From Oscillospiraceae bacterium (GTDB lineage: Bacteria; Bacillota; Clostridia; Oscillospirales; Ruminococcaceae): a DNA stretch of 15,156 bases. The translations under genes and the position numbers were made by a program. The stretch lies in contig WRIP01000016.1 of the NCBI GenBank assembly GCA_009782665.1, positions 1 through 15,156 of the forward strand, written 5' to 3'. The notes under the pieces are model-generated. The model searched no databases and was not told where the DNA came from. It saw nothing but the letters and a program-made list of their open reading frames with translations. Shown in pieces: positions 7,146 through 13,293 of this stretch (position 1 is the stretch's first letter; every line of letters starts with the position of its first letter).

Positions 7146-7680
7146 CGTTTTGTCATAATTTTCTTCATGTTGCTTTCTGTATGTTGCGAATGCTTCAACT
7201 ATCAATAGAAAAACCTCGTAACTCGATGGAAATCAAGGGAGGTTTGTGAGATAATATCGACAGGATATATTGATAAACATAGAGATAAATTAGTATCAAT
7301 GTTTGAGGTTTATCACCTGTTGGACATAAGTAATTCATGATCTGTCTACTTCATTGTAGTGGGATTAACTGTAAGGGATTATGCGAGAATGCTATGTTCT
7401 ATATCTCTGTTGATATCAGTTTATTGAAATATCGCTTTGTATTTCATTATAGTGCTTTGTAATCTTATACATTCTGCTTTGGTTTTATCATTTTTGTCGT
7501 CGAGAGTTTTTGGTATTTGTCAGTTAACAAAAAGAAGAGAACAAAGTGTTCAAGATATTTTAATGTCTTGCACAGTATAGGTGTGTTTTGCGGTACGGTA
7601 ATAGGTTATTGTTTGAATCGCCATAAATTGTAAAGGATGACTTGAAAAGTAGATAGTATTTATCAAGAAACACAAATGGT
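7146..7680. other. AT-rich intergenic stretch of about 535 bp, no gene
   Basis: No open frame with a start and ribosome binding site is seen on either strand. It holds an inverted repeat AAACCTC (7211-7217)/GAGGTTT (7239-7245) and the overlapping pair at 7269-7315 listed separately. It must contain the promoter of the DUF3990 module on the plus strand, but I see no convincing -35/-10 pair. The length is unusual between such compact operons. Confidence 0.5.
7269..7315. repeat. Overlapping inverted repeats with a shared left arm
   Basis: ATTGATA (7269-7275) can pair with TATCAAT (7294-7300). The overlapping TGATAAAC (7271-7278) can pair with GTTTATCA (7308-7315). All matches are perfect, and the two pairings exclude each other. 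In an RNA these would be alternative hairpins; in DNA they could be nested operators. A/T-rich sequence makes chance pairing possible. Confidence 0.4.
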
Positions 7681-7694
7681 AGGAGGAATTAATA

Positions 7695-8246
7695 ATGGCA
7701 AATACCATCATACTATATCACGGTACGATTTACGAGTTTGAAAAAATCGACGTGACAAAAGGAAAGGGTAATAAGGACTTCGGTCGAGGGTTTTACACGT
7801 CGCGAGATATTCGTCACGCCGAGAGGCTTGCGACACGTAATAAGTTTATCGAGGAAGAACGTCTAGCATTGCGTGGAGTAAAAGAGAACGTTACGCCTTT
7901 GCTGTACACATTCGAGCTTGAGCTTGATAATTTATCAACAGTTAGTGTTAAAGAATTTGCCACCGCTGACAGAGAATGGATGCGGTTTGTAGTACTCAAC
8001 CGTGAGAGCAAAAGCAAAATCCAAGTACATGAATATGATATTGTAATAGGACCAACGGCGAACGATAATACACGCGCGGCTATTCAAACCGTCATGCCAT
8101 TGACAAAAGGACAGGTTATGTCGGACAGAGCTATCGACGCATTGATTGCGCTTATCGAACCGGACAATTTACCGGGGCAGTTTTTCTTCGGAACACAACG
8201 CGCCGCTGACTTACTTCGTATCACCGAAAGGAGGATATTTCGATGA
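7695..8246 (+). CDS. DUF3990 protein, ADP-ribosyltransferase-like
   Basis: A 183-residue protein of the DUF3990 family, whose fold is related to ADP-ribosyltransferases. The pattern is LYHG (7-10, with H9), then DFGRGFYTS (28-36, with Y34), a central REWMRFVVLNR, then YDIVIGPTAND, and finally QFFFGTQRA (from Q162). By analogy with ART folds, H9, Y34 and the C-terminal Q162 region would line the NAD pocket; this is inference. The start is clear: AGGAGG (7681-7686) 8 bases before ATG. It overlaps the next gene by 4 bases (ATGA) and so is translationally coupled to it. Such three-gene units occur scattered among anaerobic Firmicutes and spirochaetes and look like toxin/effector cassettes. No activity has been shown from this sequence. 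Confidence 0.85.
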   Translation: MANTIILYHGTIYEFEKIDVTKGKGNKDFGRGFYTSRDIRHAERLATRNKFIEEERLALRGVKENVTPLLYTFELELDNLSTVSVKEFATADREWMRFVVLNRESKSKIQVHEYDIVIGPTANDNTRAAIQTVMPLTKGQVMSDRAIDALIALIEPDNLPGQFFFGTQRAADLLRITERRIFR

Positions 8247-8488
8247 ATGAAATAAATGATAATGTTGTAGAAGTTTGCATAGAATCCATAGCGGCGCAAG
8301 TTATTGATAGTTACGCCGAAAAACAAAAAATCTCCTTGACCGATGCCATACGCTTATTCATGACAACTAAAACTTACGAACTACTGGCAAATCCCAAATC
8401 ATATCTTTATCTTGAAGCTGCACCTTATGTGGAAGATATGCTTAATGCGGAATTGTCCGGCGATTGGGAAAGTTGGATGGAGGTTTAG
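8243..8488 (+). CDS. Small protein partner of the DUF3990 gene, function unknown
   Basis: An 81-residue acidic protein with no motif I can name. It is probably helical, with a segment near LTDAIRLFMTTKTYELLANP that resembles small companions of DUF3990/DUF3791 genes. Its ATG overlaps the DUF3990 stop (ATGA), and a strong AAAGGAGG (8227-8234) lies 8 bases upstream within that gene. It ends 2 bases before the next start. The tight coupling suggests a fixed stoichiometry with its neighbours, for example an antitoxin or chaperone role; that is inference only. Confidence 0.75.
   Translation: MNEINDNVVEVCIESIAAQVIDSYAEKQKISLTDAIRLFMTTKTYELLANPKSYLYLEAAPYVEDMLNAELSGDWESWMEV
8479..8483 (+). promoter_or_regulatory. 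Ribosome binding site that fixes the DUF3791 start at 8491
   Basis: GGAGG lies 7 bases before ATG 8491. A longer in-frame start, TTG 8464, has no such site and would overlap the preceding gene. Confidence 0.7.
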
Positions 8489-8490
8489 TA

Positions 8491-8733
8491 ATGGAAAATA
8501 AAAGATTTAATGAAATTGCATATTTTCAAATTGGCATTGCGAGAAAATATATGAGGCGGCATAACCTGACTCCTTTGCAGTTCGTCGAGATGGATAAGCA
8601 GTATCGTATTCTGTATTTTCTCGAAATAGGATATGAACCTTTCCACCTTACCGGAGACGAAGGTGTCCTCGACGAACTTGATGAAATCGTAGCCGAACAG
8701 CGAGCTTCCTTTCACAGCGGAGCACGAATGTAG
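8491..8733 (+). CDS. DUF3791 family small protein
   Basis: An 80-residue protein. The pattern fits DUF3791: an N-terminal helix (AYFQIGIARKYMRRHNLTP), then ILYFLEIGYEPFHLTGDEGVL and an acidic C-terminal helix. DUF3791 genes are frequent neighbours of DUF3990 genes, which supports both assignments. The molecular role is not established. The start at 8491 follows from GGAGG at 8479-8483. The frame stays open for 83 more codons after the TAG at 8731-8733, but that extension does not resemble the family and the protein already has a typical length. Confidence 0.8.
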   Translation: MENKRFNEIAYFQIGIARKYMRRHNLTPLQFVEMDKQYRILYFLEIGYEPFHLTGDEGVLDELDEIVAEQRASFHSGARM

Positions 8734-8917
8734 GATTTTACGCAAACCGTCATTAAGGCAATCAGCACGCGGGTTTCCCAAAACCGCCAAAGACCGCTCC
8801 TGTATTTATATTCTATATATCTGCTCGTAGAGCACTGCCCAAACCCGCTGGATAGAGCGTTGCTACCCCATCCTCTAAACCGTCTGTCGGCGTCTGCTTG
8901 GTGGCTCCGGCCGCTCG

Positions 8918-8937
8918 AAAAAGCTTACAAAATAAGC
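8918..8937 (-). terminator. Weak candidate terminator, minus strand
   Basis: On the minus strand GCTTA-TTTTG-TAAGC is followed by TTTTT. The five-pair stem is short. It could end the minus-strand operon that finishes at the GNAT gene about 400 bases upstream, but the distance makes this uncertain. Confidence 0.3.
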
Positions 8938-9072
8938 ACTGTTTTCAGGACATACGGTTATTTTTTATTGCCTTTACTTTTGTGAGTGCAGTAACCTAAT
9001 AAATACAAAATTGCTATAGTGATTGTGAAAAACTTGAACTTGATTATCCACATCTCTCAATATGTTTACTCA

Positions 9073-9252
9073 TTATAAAGAAATAATGTCAGGCACATCG
9101 AGTTTGAACTCATCAATAATAAGATTAGCATGTTTACTAGGGTCACTTGAATTAATAGCTTTAGGAAACACATCACCTTCAATATATCTCATTGCACTGA
9201 GTGTTTGAACAACAGGCAAAGACGCCGTCTTCTTTCTCTTTGAATATTCGCT
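9073..9252 (-). pseudogene. Possible coding remnant, unrecognised
   Basis: A minus-strand frame is open for 59 codons to a TAA at 9073-9075, bounded upstream by TAA. It contains one ATG (9192) that would give 39 residues, but no ribosome binding site. The peptide (for example NLIIDEFKLDVPDIISL) has the look of real protein, with alternating hydrophobic and charged residues, yet I cannot name a family. It may be the 3' remnant of a decayed gene or chance. Confidence 0.2.
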
Positions 9253-9335
9253 TTACCATAGATTGTGTGATCGTAGTCATAAAAAATCCCATAAAAACTG
9301 AGTAGTATGTTGATATATGAGTTTCCCTTATGCAG

Positions 9336-9899
9336 TCACCTCTCATTCGTTCCAGTATACTCCTCTGCGAGTATTGAATATTGATATTCATCATACCATC
9401 TGCTGTTAGGGTCATGCTGTTCGCTTCTAAGCTTTCGAACCTGTCTGAAGCAGGCTTCTTTTTGCATAGCACATTTTTCCATCACCCTCCATGAACCGAT
9501 ATTCTCACTGTTACACCGAGCAAAGATTCGGTGTAGTTTTAGTACTGAGAACCCAAAATGTATTAACGCTCGAGCGGCTTCGGTTGTATAGTTCATATTC
9601 CAATAGTTTTTGTTCAGTATCCAACCGATTTCAGCGTGTACGTCGTCCCGAATATATATGCTGCAGGCTCCGATAACCTTCCAGGTATCGAGTTTTTCGA
9701 TAACAAAGTCATATTTAGTTCTTGGAATATCTTTGCTTTCTTCGATCGACCCTTTGATGAATCGCCTGGTATCCTTAGGAGAATTAGGACCAAACGTCAT
9801 GTATTTCACATTCTCAGGGTCACTAGAATAACTGTGAACTGCCGTATAATCTTTCTTTTCTAAAGATCTCAGTCTCAAGCGTTTTGTCAGTAATTCCAT
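9336..9899 (-). CDS. GNAT-family N-acetyltransferase, RimJ/RimL-like
   Basis: A 187-residue acetyltransferase of the RimJ/RimL group, which transfers acetyl from acetyl-CoA to N-terminal or small-molecule amines; the substrate is unknown. It begins MELLTKRLRLRSL, the typical beta-1 of the group. Further marks are EIGWILNKNYW, YTTEAARALIHFGF and a C-terminal WYDEYQYSILAEE. The pyrophosphate-binding turn is unusual: where the family has WGxGYATEA this protein has WNMNYTTEA, with both glycines replaced by Asn. Binding of acetyl-CoA may be altered. ATG 9899 is preferred over ATG 9905 because the GGAAAG upstream is then properly spaced; the longer form would overlap the upstream gene's stop. It is the last gene of the minus-strand cluster. 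Confidence 0.87.
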   Translation of the reverse strand: MELLTKRLRLRSLEKKDYTAVHSYSSDPENVKYMTFGPNSPKDTRRFIKGSIEESKDIPRTKYDFVIEKLDTWKVIGACSIYIRDDVHAEIGWILNKNYWNMNYTTEAARALIHFGFSVLKLHRIFARCNSENIGSWRVMEKCAMQKEACFRQVRKLRSEQHDPNSRWYDEYQYSILAEEYTGTNER

Positions 9900-9901
9900 T
9901 A

Positions 9902-10441
9902 TCATCTCTTTCCGGATAATTTCGGTCCTATTCGTTGTATATATATGGAAATAATTCTGGTCAAAGTAATATCATAGAGCATGAAGGTGACGTTACCAGA
10001 AACCATGAAGAACACCAACATCAATGAACTGTATCCTATAAACTCCGTGACTAATGCAGATGAAGCAAAGAGCTTCAGTAATAGATAATACGTAAGGAGT
10101 ACTTCAAGATTGAAGGAAACCAGTTTCAAAACCAGACAGATATACCTGCTCTTTAGCTGTTCAAAAACAGACTTCAAAATCGGATAGGGTCCAAAGATAA
10201 AAGCAAAAAGGAAAGCAATCTCAATATCTGGTACAAAGAAGATAGAGAGTACTGATATAACGATATACACCATAAGGGCATGTTTTTTACTGTATTCGAT
10301 GCAAAAATATACAACTGTAACAGAGGACACAACCGGAACCACATAGGTAGCAAACGGTAGTATCGACCCAAACAACATAACTACTACCGAAAAAGCAGAG
10401 AGTAATCCACCCAGTGCAGTACGATATCCCCTATTCTTCAT
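9902..10441 (-). CDS. Polytopic membrane protein, possibly ECF S-component-like
   Basis: About 179 residues with six hydrophobic segments. They begin with ALGGLLSAFSVVVMLFG and continue through VVPVVSSVTVVYF, ALMVYIVISVLSIFFV, IEIAFLFAFIFGPYPIL, YICLVLKLVSFNLEVLLTYY and a last segment ending MLYDITL. The N-terminal GYRTALGGLLSA followed by compact helices resembles the substrate-binding (S) subunits of ECF vitamin transporters, but no ligand can be read from the sequence and no ECF ATPase genes are nearby. The start is unclear: ATG 10441 is chosen because the only longer alternative is TTG 10477 without a ribosome binding site. The stop touches the start of the GNAT gene, so the two are coupled. 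Confidence 0.75.
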   Translation of the reverse strand: MKNRGYRTALGGLLSAFSVVVMLFGSILPFATYVVPVVSSVTVVYFCIEYSKKHALMVYIVISVLSIFFVPDIEIAFLFAFIFGPYPILKSVFEQLKSRYICLVLKLVSFNLEVLLTYYLLLKLFASSALVTEFIGYSSLMLVFFMVSGNVTFMLYDITLTRIISIYIQRIGPKLSGKR

Positions 10442-10519
10442 ACGTTTGTACAGTCTTTTCCTTTCCGTGAAGGTCAAAGTATTCAGTAAAAAATCATGAT
10501 ACTACCGTGTAAACGGTGC

Positions 10520-11089
10520 TCAGCAGCAGCGGTTTCTAGGTCCACAACAATCACAGAACATCGATAGGCAGTTACACACAATGCAGGCAGTCAACCAATC
10601 ATTATTGTTTGATGTCCGATAGGGTGTGTATGGATTCCCCGGTGCTTGTCCCTGTCTGCCGTAGACAACACTACTATACGCTTGTTGATATTCGGTATTG
10701 CCCGGTTCCATCGAAGCCGCATTGGAGTAGTATCTAGTCGCTTCACTCAGCCAACCTTTACGGGACATGACGGTTCCCATAAGGAAATGCCATTCGGCAA
10801 TTCGACCTTGTACAGGTACTCTCTGTAGTTCGACTTCAGCTTCTTCGATTCGATTAGCATTGATGAGATGACGAATGCTGGTAAAATAGGGGTATCCTCC
10901 GTTAGCAGATGATTCGGTAGTACCTCGATTCAAGCGACGTTCAGACATCACGCTGTCGTATGCGTTATTCAGCTCGTGTATAGCCTGAGCATCCGAACGG
11001 TATCGTTCGGAAAGCTCACTGTATGCTTGCTTAATCTGTTCATCGGTAGCGTTTAGGTTTACACCTAAGATACGATAGGCGTTATCCAT
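10520..11089 (-). CDS. J-domain-like protein with TPR segment and Cys-rich tail
   Basis: A 189-residue protein. Residues 1-50 resemble a J domain (AYRILGVNLNATDEQIKQAY...AIHELNNAYDSVM), but the loop that should carry HPD reads SERYRSDAQ. The Hsp70-stimulating motif is therefore missing and the domain is shortened. Residues about 75-140 form a TPR-like helical repeat (WHFLMGTVMSRKGWLSEA). After a Gly/Pro/Tyr linker the protein ends in a Cys cluster (CIVCNCLSMFCDCCGP...CC) with nine cysteines, perhaps a metal-binding or membrane-associated tail. Its start lies 6 bases after the DUF5685 stop. Similar J/Cys-rich proteins accompany DUF5685 genes in Clostridia, as far as I recall. The function is unknown. 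Confidence 0.8.
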   Translation of the reverse strand: MDNAYRILGVNLNATDEQIKQAYSELSERYRSDAQAIHELNNAYDSVMSERRLNRGTTESSANGGYPYFTSIRHLINANRIEEAEVELQRVPVQGRIAEWHFLMGTVMSRKGWLSEATRYYSNAASMEPGNTEYQQAYSSVVYGRQGQAPGNPYTPYRTSNNNDWLTACIVCNCLSMFCDCCGPRNRCC

Positions 11090-11095
11090 ATGTTT

Positions 11096-12001
11096 TCATA
11101 TCCCTTTCCTGAAGTCGGCATTAAATACTCGTATATTTCGATTTTTCTTTTTCTCTAAAGTTAATCGGTCTGCGGTATCAACTAGGCCAAGGTAGATAAT
11201 ATTTTTCAATATCCCCTCATATGAATGTATCTGTAGCTGACTGTAGCTAACAGCAAGTTCACTCCGCGTCAGCAGTAATTCTTCTCGTATCTCTTCAATT
11301 ATCTTCGGTATACGTTTATCATCGACAGCGTCTAACTCATACTTGATTAAAACTGGATTATATCGCTTCTTCCTTATGTCTTCCACTAGATCATCGCCAA
11401 CATCTGCAAGGTAAGAGAATCTTCCTAACAGATATCCGAGGCGTGCAAATACACTCTCATTATCTTCATTACCGAAACGGCTCAGCATAAATGACAGGGC
11501 AGTTGCGGAAGGATCGGCTGCTCTATCGAGACTGCTTTCCTTCGCGTCTTCAATTATTGCTTGCTGATGTACTGATTCTTTCACCTGTAAAGCAACCTTT
11601 GGATAATTCCTACAGGCTTTTCGGAATGAAAGGGATAATGCGATACGTACAACATATGAAGTGATTCTTCGTATAAATCCTTCATCATGCATATTATCTG
11701 TCAATGCATAGTAGGATGCAATTACTAGACAGGCCGCTGAGTACTGTAATATCTCACTGTCAAAGTAGGATACTCTCTTTAGACGGTTGACACTGCACCC
11801 TCTGATGTATGCATCTTTCTCTTGGGTTTGCCCTGATAAACCAATCAATGCTAAAAAGACAAAATCGTAGTTGAGAAATGCTTTTGAAACTGAACCGTAA
11901 TTCTTCTGAAGACTGCGACAAAGCGAACAATATACGGTAGTATATTGTTCATATTCCTTTACTAGTAGCTCAGGTTTTCTAGGTAGTATATATCCAAACA
12001 T
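11096..12001 (-). CDS. DUF5685 family protein
   Basis: A 301-residue protein. It begins MFGYILPRKPELLVKEYEQY and continues to VYCSLCRSLQKNYG, the diagnostic opening of DUF5685, including the CxxC pair. The remainder is mostly helical (LNYDFVFLALIGL..., later YLADVGDDLVEDIRKKRYNP). That Asp-rich helix recalls squalene/phytoene-synthase-like all-alpha folds, but only as a loose likeness. ATG 12001 is preferred over GTG 12079: it has AGAGG just upstream, matches the family's N-terminus, and the predicted promoter lies between the two. It heads the cluster DUF5685/J-protein/membrane protein/GNAT. The biochemical role is unknown. Confidence 0.85.
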   Translation of the reverse strand: MFGYILPRKPELLVKEYEQYTTVYCSLCRSLQKNYGSVSKAFLNYDFVFLALIGLSGQTQEKDAYIRGCSVNRLKRVSYFDSEILQYSAACLVIASYYALTDNMHDEGFIRRITSYVVRIALSLSFRKACRNYPKVALQVKESVHQQAIIEDAKESSLDRAADPSATALSFMLSRFGNEDNESVFARLGYLLGRFSYLADVGDDLVEDIRKKRYNPVLIKYELDAVDDKRIPKIIEEIREELLLTRSELAVSYSQLQIHSYEGILKNIIYLGLVDTADRLTLEKKKNRNIRVFNADFRKGI

Positions 12002-12037
12002 ATTTCCTCTTAACTTCAATTTGAGTGCTGCTTCAAG

Positions 12038-12064
12038 AGTATATGAAGGATATATGGTTGTCAA
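12038..12064 (-). promoter_or_regulatory. Predicted promoter of the DUF5685 operon
   Basis: On the minus strand TTGACA (complement of 12059-12064) and TATACT (complement of 12038-12043) are 15 bp apart. The boxes are good, but the spacer is shorter than the ideal 17. The leader to ATG 12001 would be about 30 bases. Confidence 0.45.
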
Positions 12065-12219
12065 CTTAGAAACGTTCACATATCAAATACCACTCAAGAG
12101 TAAACTGGGTATGCACATATATTCAATGAAGCGGTATAATCCATCATTTATCTAAATTCATTAGAATAATCTCCTCACTTCGTTCATTCATAACACATAT
12201 ATCTGCTATGCGAATCAAA

Positions 12220-12248
12220 TTGCGTGTTTAGCTCAGTTGTGATAATAT
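12220..12248 (+). promoter_or_regulatory. Predicted promoter of the nucleoside hydrolase/iorA operon
   Basis: TTGCGT (12220-12225) and TAATAT (12243-12248) are 17 bp apart. Transcription would start near 12255, about 40 bases before the TTG start. A TATAAT farther upstream (near 12134) has no matching -35. Confidence 0.45.
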
Positions 12249-12254
12249 TGACAC
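12237..12254 (+). promoter_or_regulatory. Rex-like operator candidate, similar to the nrd site
   Basis: TTGTGATAATATTGACAC matches the Rex pattern at 15 of 18 positions. Its first 17 bases differ from the nrd site (7109-7126) at one base only. It covers the predicted -10 of this operon. The right half-site is imperfect, so the call is tentative. Confidence 0.35.
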
Positions 12255-12283
12255 TGCTAGAACATTAATAAAAGCAACCAGAA

Positions 12284-12289
12284 AAGGAA
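12284..12289 (+). promoter_or_regulatory. Ribosome binding site supporting a TTG start
   Basis: AAGGAA lies 5 bases before TTG 12295 and 8 before TTG 12298. No ATG or GTG is available before the conserved DTDPGIDD motif, so a TTG start is required. Confidence 0.6.
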
Positions 12290-12294
12290 AGAAA

Positions 12295-13293
12295 TTGTTG
12301 AAACAACGTAACCTCATAATTGACACAGATCCTGGTATTGATGATGCTTTAGCTATCATGCTAGTTCAAGCATCTGGCGTTTTTGACATACGTGCGATTA
12401 CCTCGGTATACGGGAACAGTTCATTGAACAATACTTCAAGAAACGCTCTTTTTTTGGCAGATCTCTATGACATAGACTGTAAGGTTGCAGTAGGTGCACA
12501 AGGACCAATAATCAGGTCAATACCGGTTGATGTAGCAAGAAATGGGAAAAATGGTCTAGCAGATATACGATATCCTCAACCCAAACAAAATCTGCATGAC
12601 AGATGGGCATGGGAACTCATATATAATACTGCAATAGAATGTGAGGGTGAACTCGAACTGCTGACGCTAGGACCTCTCACCAACATCGCAATTGCTCTTC
12701 TCAAGTATCCGTCACTTAAGGACATGATAAAGAAAATAGTCGTAATGGGTGGAACAGTTAGTTCGGGTAAAACTACGATTAGTGCCATGAACAATATCCG
12801 GCAAGACCCCCATGCGGCATCCGTAGTGTTTTCAGCTGGATTCCCGAATCTGGTACTGGTGGACCTGGAATGCTGTATGGGTGGATATCTGACCGACAGC
12901 GAATGCGATCGGATGCTCATCCTCAAATCTAAACTCGGTCCGGTATATGAAGAACTGAGAAAATATCAAAGAAAATATCAAAGAGAAGAAATTGAAACAA
13001 ATCCTGCTCTTGAACCTATCTTGAAGGATAAGAATATTTATTGTGATCTGATTGCTGCAGCGGTGGCAATTAACAGTGACATTACAGACTACAAGCAATA
13101 CTACGTCACCTGTGAGACACAAAGCGAAGTCAACTATGGTCAAACTATCGTAGATTGGTACGGTAGATTGAACCAAGTATCAAACGTGTTCTTGGCGCGA
13201 AATATCGACCGCAATCTCCTTTCCGACATGTTTTTCGGTTCCTTTGATTTTTATTCGGAGCAGAACCGTAATACCGATGAAGGAGTTAAGTGA
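12295..13293 (+). CDS. Inosine/uridine-preferring nucleoside hydrolase-like protein, altered active site
   Basis: A 332-residue member of the IU-nucleoside hydrolase family, which splits the N-glycosidic bond of nucleosides to a base and ribose. The Ca2+/ribose motif is intact as DTDPGIDD (10-17), the GPLTN loop is present, and D251 corresponds to the Ca-binding Asp. Two expected residues are changed. The conserved Glu of the xEFN...DPEAA segment is M165 (MNNIRQDPHAA), and the His of LHD is C250 (IYCDLIAA). Activity or specificity is therefore probably changed. Translation starts at TTG. The stop shares one base with the next gene's ATG (TGATG), so the two paralogues are translationally coupled. 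Family assignment is firm; catalytic competence is not. Confidence 0.88.
   Translation: MLKQRNLIIDTDPGIDDALAIMLVQASGVFDIRAITSVYGNSSLNNTSRNALFLADLYDIDCKVAVGAQGPIIRSIPVDVARNGKNGLADIRYPQPKQNLHDRWAWELIYNTAIECEGELELLTLGPLTNIAIALLKYPSLKDMIKKIVVMGGTVSSGKTTISAMNNIRQDPHAASVVFSAGFPNLVLVDLECCMGGYLTDSECDRMLILKSKLGPVYEELRKYQRKYQREEIETNPALEPILKDKNIYCDLIAAAVAINSDITDYKQYYVTCETQSEVNYGQTIVDWYGRLNQVSNVFLARNIDRNLLSDMFFGSFDFYSEQNRNTDEGVK
13281..13285 (+). promoter_or_regulatory. Ribosome binding site that fixes the second hydrolase start at 13293
   Basis: AGGAG lies 7 bases before ATG 13293. A GTG at 13290 is in frame but lies closer to the site and is less likely. Confidence 0.65.

Larger units (their letters stand above)
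8734..9335. other. Intergenic stretch of about 600 bp, possibly decayed sequence
   Basis: No convincing gene is seen. The first 200 bp are richer in G+C than the rest and contain an 8-bp inverted repeat, GCGGGTTT (8769-8776)/AAACCCGC (8841-8848), 64 bp apart. A possible minus-strand terminator lies at 8918-8937 and a short open frame at 9073-9252. The stretch separates the converging DUF3990 module and the GNAT operon. Confidence 0.45.

Noticed and set aside
8734..8985. 83 sense codons in frame after the DUF3791 TAG, possible stop readthrough
   Set aside because: The extension does not resemble the family and the protein has full length without it; G+C-richer sequence has fewer chance stops.
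12002..12079. Extension of DUF5685 protein to GTG 12079
   Set aside because: No ribosome binding site, contains the predicted promoter, and the family starts at MFGY.
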